Source: Victivallales bacterium
GTDB taxonomy: Bacteria; Verrucomicrobiota; Lentisphaeria; Oligosphaerales; Oligosphaeraceae
Reading direction: 5' to 3'
NCBI GenBank assembly: GCA_017417585.1
Contig: JAFPYX010000019.1
Coordinates: 1 to 42,765, forward strand
DNA: 42,765 nt
The notes beneath the pieces were generated by a model that was not told the DNA's origin, searched no databases, and was given only the letters and a program-made list of their open reading frames with translations. Below are positions 40,038 through 42,765 of the stretch, one piece after another. Position numbers and translations under genes: made by a program. The first letter of the stretch is position 1. The number at the start of each line of letters is the position of its first letter.

Positions 40038-42023
40038 TCAACGCCAAAGCGTAGAAAAGATATGCCTTTCGGAGTCGCGGTGCGCGGGGCGACCGGCGAG
40101 CAGGAGCAGCAGCTCAAGCACCGCCAGTGCGGCCAGACCCGCCAGGCACCACTTTCGCAGATTGCGCGTGGCGTCCATGGTCTCCGGCGACAGGTCGTAT
40201 TTGGCGGAATTCACGTGTCCCGAAGTGGTCAGCAGACGCCGAAGTTCTTCGAGGTCTGCCGCCTCGGGAGATGATTCGGCGGCGGGCGGATTGATTTCCA
40301 CGGGATGGCTGCCCAGATGGGCCAGCCCGGGCTGTGCGCTGGTGATTGGCGGGGAAAGCGCCAGCAGGGTGCCGTCGGGGCTACGCAGCTCGGGAAAGTC
40401 CTCGCCGCAGTTCAGGCGAATGGTCGTGCTGTGGGTGCGCGTGGCCTCGGTGCACAATTCGCGCAGAATGGGCAGGAATGACTGCGAGAGCGGGAAATCG
40501 GTGTTCTCCAGCTGAAATGCGAAGGTGAAGGCATAGAGTGAACCGGGAGAGCCATTCTGGCATTGAAGCAGGGCCGGCTGGCCATCCAGCGTCTGCAGAA
40601 GCACGGTGCCGCCTTCCACGGTGGGGACGCGCAATGTTTGACGGATGGCGAACAGATGCAGGTCGGAGGGCGCGTTTGGCGGGAAGATGCCCCCGAGAGG
40701 CGAATTCTCCGGCACCGGGCCGATGCCGGTGGCATGGCGTGCCAGACCCTGCTCCGGGGCCGTGAGGAGTCCGGCCTGGTGAAGAAGACGCCAGGCGGCC
40801 ACGGGAGCGTTGCCGGGGACGAAGAGGATGCTGTTGCCGTGGGATTGAAATTCCCGAAGCTGCGGAATGCAATCTTCCGGCAGGCGTTCGGCAGAACCGG
40901 CCAGAACGATCAGGCCATAATTCGTCAAGTCGATCAGGGGGAGTGCGCTGGCTCCCAAGGAATCCACTGAAAAGTGTCCGGGAACCCCGGGCCGCTCGGC
41001 GGTGAGGGCGCGCTGGATGAAAAACTCCAGCTCGTCGGCCAGAGGTCCGTCCGACGATCCGTCCGGCAGAAGCAGCAGCACGGGGACGGGCGGCTCGCGC
41101 TGGGCCCAGAAGCGGCGCTGGTCGTCGCCTGACCAGCCATCCTGGGGCGCCAGGGTCACCGCCGCTTGCTTGTCGTGGTCGGGAAGGGCGGTGACAACGG
41201 CGGTGGCGCCTTCCGTATGCGGTGGCAGGGTGATCGCCTGGCTGATTTCCTGGGTGCCAAGGGAGACATGCAAGTCCCGCGCTAGCGCCTGGTCGCTCCA
41301 GTTGCGCCATCCAACCCGTATCTGAAGCTGGTCCTCCCCCACGATGGTGGATTGGACGGAGGTCAACGAGGCATTCTCAGGACGACGGTCGAGGCCGACG
41401 GGATGCAGCGCGAGGGACACTCCATCTGGAAGCCCCGGCAAGACGACGTTCCAATTGGTGCGCTGGAAGTCGCTGATGATCACCAGGCGTCTCTCGGCGG
41501 CGTGGGGGTGGGTCTCCAGCCATTGCGAGGCGGCGCGCAGGGCGTCGGCAGGATTCCCCTCCTGGTATCCGGGAGCCCATTCCTCGAGCGATGCCGCATC
41601 GAGGCGAAGGACACTCCGGTCAAAGGCAAACAGGGCGCATTCCCAGCCCTGGGAGGACTTAATGGCCTCGGCGGCTACCTGCCTGGCGGTCTCGGCAAGG
41701 GCGAGCATGCTGGCGGAGGAGTCCAGAAGAATGGCTATGGCCGACGGTTGCGCTTGCGCTTCGTCGTCGGAATGGCGTCGGGGTGTCCAGCGCGGACCGG
41801 CGAGGGCGAGGCAGAGCACCGCGATCAATGCCATGCGCACCATCATCAGAAGCCAGTCCTGCCATCGTCGTCGGCCCTGGTGCGGGAGGGGGGAACGCAA
41901 AAGAAACCGCATGAACGGGAATTGCAGGCGCGGAGGCAGCTCACGGCTGAACAGATGCAGCAGCAACGGCAATGCCGCCAGCGGCAGTAAATACAGGATT
42001 GGAGGATGCTGGAACCAGAGCAT
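40038..42023 (-). CDS. BatA-domain / VWA-domain membrane protein
   Basis: A 661-aa protein. It opens with the BatA (PF07584, aerotolerance regulator N-terminal) region LWFQHPPILYLLPLAALPLL, a second helix at about 58-76, then a von Willebrand factor A domain with MIDAS motif DSSAS (Asp101, Ser103, Ser105). A long beta-rich periplasmic or cytoplasmic part (about 220-600) includes a GATase1-like stretch (LIDLTNYGLIVLAG, then LREFQSHGNSILFVPGN). A final helix lies near the C-terminus. BatA proteins usually go with a MoxR ATPase and a DUF58 protein; none is in this window on the visible side. ATG 42023 fits the family start; a GTG at 42065 is the longer option. Confidence 0.82.
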   Translation of the reverse strand: MLWFQHPPILYLLPLAALPLLLHLFSRELPPRLQFPFMRFLLRSPLPHQGRRRWQDWLLMMVRMALIAVLCLALAGPRWTPRRHSDDEAQAQPSAIAILLDSSASMLALAETARQVAAEAIKSSQGWECALFAFDRSVLRLDAASLEEWAPGYQEGNPADALRAASQWLETHPHAAERRLVIISDFQRTNWNVVLPGLPDGVSLALHPVGLDRRPENASLTSVQSTIVGEDQLQIRVGWRNWSDQALARDLHVSLGTQEISQAITLPPHTEGATAVVTALPDHDKQAAVTLAPQDGWSGDDQRRFWAQREPPVPVLLLLPDGSSDGPLADELEFFIQRALTAERPGVPGHFSVDSLGASALPLIDLTNYGLIVLAGSAERLPEDCIPQLREFQSHGNSILFVPGNAPVAAWRLLHQAGLLTAPEQGLARHATGIGPVPENSPLGGIFPPNAPSDLHLFAIRQTLRVPTVEGGTVLLQTLDGQPALLQCQNGSPGSLYAFTFAFQLENTDFPLSQSFLPILRELCTEATRTHSTTIRLNCGEDFPELRSPDGTLLALSPPITSAQPGLAHLGSHPVEINPPAAESSPEAADLEELRRLLTTSGHVNSAKYDLSPETMDATRNLRKWCLAGLAALAVLELLLLLAGRPAHRDSERHIFSTLWR

Positions 42024-42301
42024 TGGTGAAATGGCGGTAAGGCGCAGGAGTTTTGTCAATTCCACTAATATAGAGGCCTTTCCGGCGACAGCACGTGGTC
42101 AAACGCCATCCGGATAGCCCGCTCCCGCAATGCACAATCTACGAACCTGAATCCGTGAATATGAGCAAAACATGTTGCGGCGATGCCTCGCCGCCGGCAT
42201 GCGTTGTGGTGGCGCCTTGTCCCAACGGGGGGCAGGACGGAGACATGTTGCAATTTCAATTGGCATCGATGAAAAAATCCGAAAAAAATGTTCGTGGAAA
42301 T
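42024..42301. other. Gene-free interval with half of the palindromic repeat
   Basis: No credible gene lies between the BatA/VWA gene and the tRNA promoter. CCTGAATCCGTGAAT (42146-42160) repeats the right arm of the 3805-3907 element over 15 bp, and a perfect hairpin GCGGCGA/TCGCCGC (42177-42183, 42188-42194) follows, with the same GGCGA core as in that element. No second arm is found. The part after 42240 becomes A/T-rich towards the promoter at 42302. Confidence 0.5.
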
Positions 42302-42329
42302 TTGCAAACCTGGGAAAGGAGGCTACAGT
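42302..42329 (+). promoter_or_regulatory. Promoter of the tRNA-Thr-tuf unit
   Basis: TTGCAA (42302-42307) and TACAGT (42324-42329) are 16 bp apart, with transcription starting near 42336 and a 65-nt leader before the tRNA. The layout is the same as at the rpsA promoter. Confidence 0.5.
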
Positions 42330-42400
42330 ACGGCACGTGCCTGAAATCCATGGCTACGACAACCGGAATCGGAGTTGTGGAATGGCGAACACATTTCAGG

Positions 42401-42476
<76 letters not shown>

Positions 42477-42575
42477 TTTTCCAGGGAAGCATGGATAGCC
42501 GGGAAACAACTGGCAACTCCATGCCTTTCTGTCTAGTAGAATTTGGTATTTTTCATTGCATAAATAACAAAAATA

Positions 42576-42605
42576 GAGGCAATTAGCCGCATCCGGCGGC
42601 GCCTC
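42576..42605 (+). promoter_or_regulatory. Hairpin in the tRNA-tuf spacer
   Basis: GAGGC (42576-42580) with GCCTC (42601-42605) and the inner GCCGC (42586-42590) with GCGGC (42596-42600) form a two-part stem with a five-base bulge on one side, ending 23 bp before the tuf ATG. No T-tract follows, so it is not a terminator; it may serve as an RNA-processing site or affect tuf translation. Confidence 0.4.
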
Positions 42606-42628
42606 CAAAACCCACGAGGTAAAACAAA

Positions 42629-42765
42629 ATGGCTAAAGAAACCTTCGTTCGCGACAAGCCGCATTGCAACATCGGTACCATCGGTCACATCGACCACGGC
42701 AAGACGACTTTGACGGCGGCCATCACCAAGATTCTCTCGGAAAAAGGTTTCGCCAAATACGAATC
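42629..42765 (+). CDS. tuf: Elongation factor Tu, 5' part
   Basis: The first 45 codons of EF-Tu, the GTPase that brings aminoacyl-tRNA to the ribosome; the gene runs off the window. The N-terminus [20 protein letters not shown] leads into the G1 loop GHIDHGKTT, and [15 protein letters not shown] follows as in other EF-Tu proteins. Start: GAGGT at 42616-42620 lies 8 bp before ATG 42629. It follows tRNA-Thr by 152 bp in the usual order. Confidence 0.97.
   Translation, partial: MAKETFVRDKPHCNIGTIGHIDHGKTTLTAAITKILSEKGFAKYE

Overview
The window looks like a chromosomal segment of a Lentisphaerae-type bacterium (Victivallales or a close relative). This rests on two secreted pseudopilins with the N-terminus [17 protein letters not shown] and a C-terminal H-X9-DGH motif, a protein family greatly expanded in that phylum. 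Diderm envelope genes (TolC, HlyD, lipoproteins, meso-DAP MurE), GC-rich coding sequence, AT-rich intergenic DNA and rarely used Shine-Dalgarno sites agree with it. The phylum is an inference from protein signatures, not from a marker-gene tree.

Layout: 1-4.5 kb holds a pseudopilin, an FAD oxidoreductase, RsmE, a small membrane protein and, on the minus strand, SSB. 4.5-6.2 kb (minus) is a CocE-like hydrolase that seems to have lost its catalytic triad. 6.2-9.2 kb is sparse: a small secreted helical protein, two paralogous zinc-ribbon/CD225 membrane proteins separated by a structured RNA-like region, and a DUF2752 protein. 9.2-16.7 kb is an export operon: a 36-codon ORF, a TolC-like protein, a zinc-binding protein, HlyD and two ABC half-transporters forming an asymmetric pair. 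17-20.1 kb is a polar amino-acid ABC importer with a second, divergent binding protein. 20.2-22.6 kb pairs a phosphoribosyltransferase with a CodB-like permease. 22.8-24.7 kb has a second pseudopilin and a methyltransferase. 24.8-28.9 kb is a divergent pair, ribosomal protein S1 (minus) and a DEAD-box helicase with a long Arg-rich repeat tail. 28.9-33.2 kb carries MurE, a YbaK-type deacylase and an ABC-F protein. 33.3-36.3 kb has the prepilin peptidase and three genes of unknown function (a coiled-coil membrane protein, a small membrane protein, a small lipoprotein). 36.4-40 kb has MurG, a XerC/D recombinase, a family 2 glycosyltransferase and a histidine phosphatase. 40-42 kb (minus) is a BatA/VWA protein. 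The window ends with tRNA-Thr(GGU) and the 5' end of tuf, the usual entry to the tuf-secE-nusG-rpl cluster.

How parts fit: the prepilin peptidase can process both pseudopilins; MurE and MurG belong to peptidoglycan precursor synthesis; TolC, HlyD and the ABC pair span both membranes. The least ordinary parts are the 7.7-9.4 kb stretch (CD225 pair, structured RNA, DUF2752, tiny ORF coupled to tolC), heptamer-phased pyrimidine repeats placed directly before three start codons, a 103-bp nested palindromic element, and several proteins of recognisable families that have lost key residues (CocE-like hydrolase, second binding protein, second ABC subunit).
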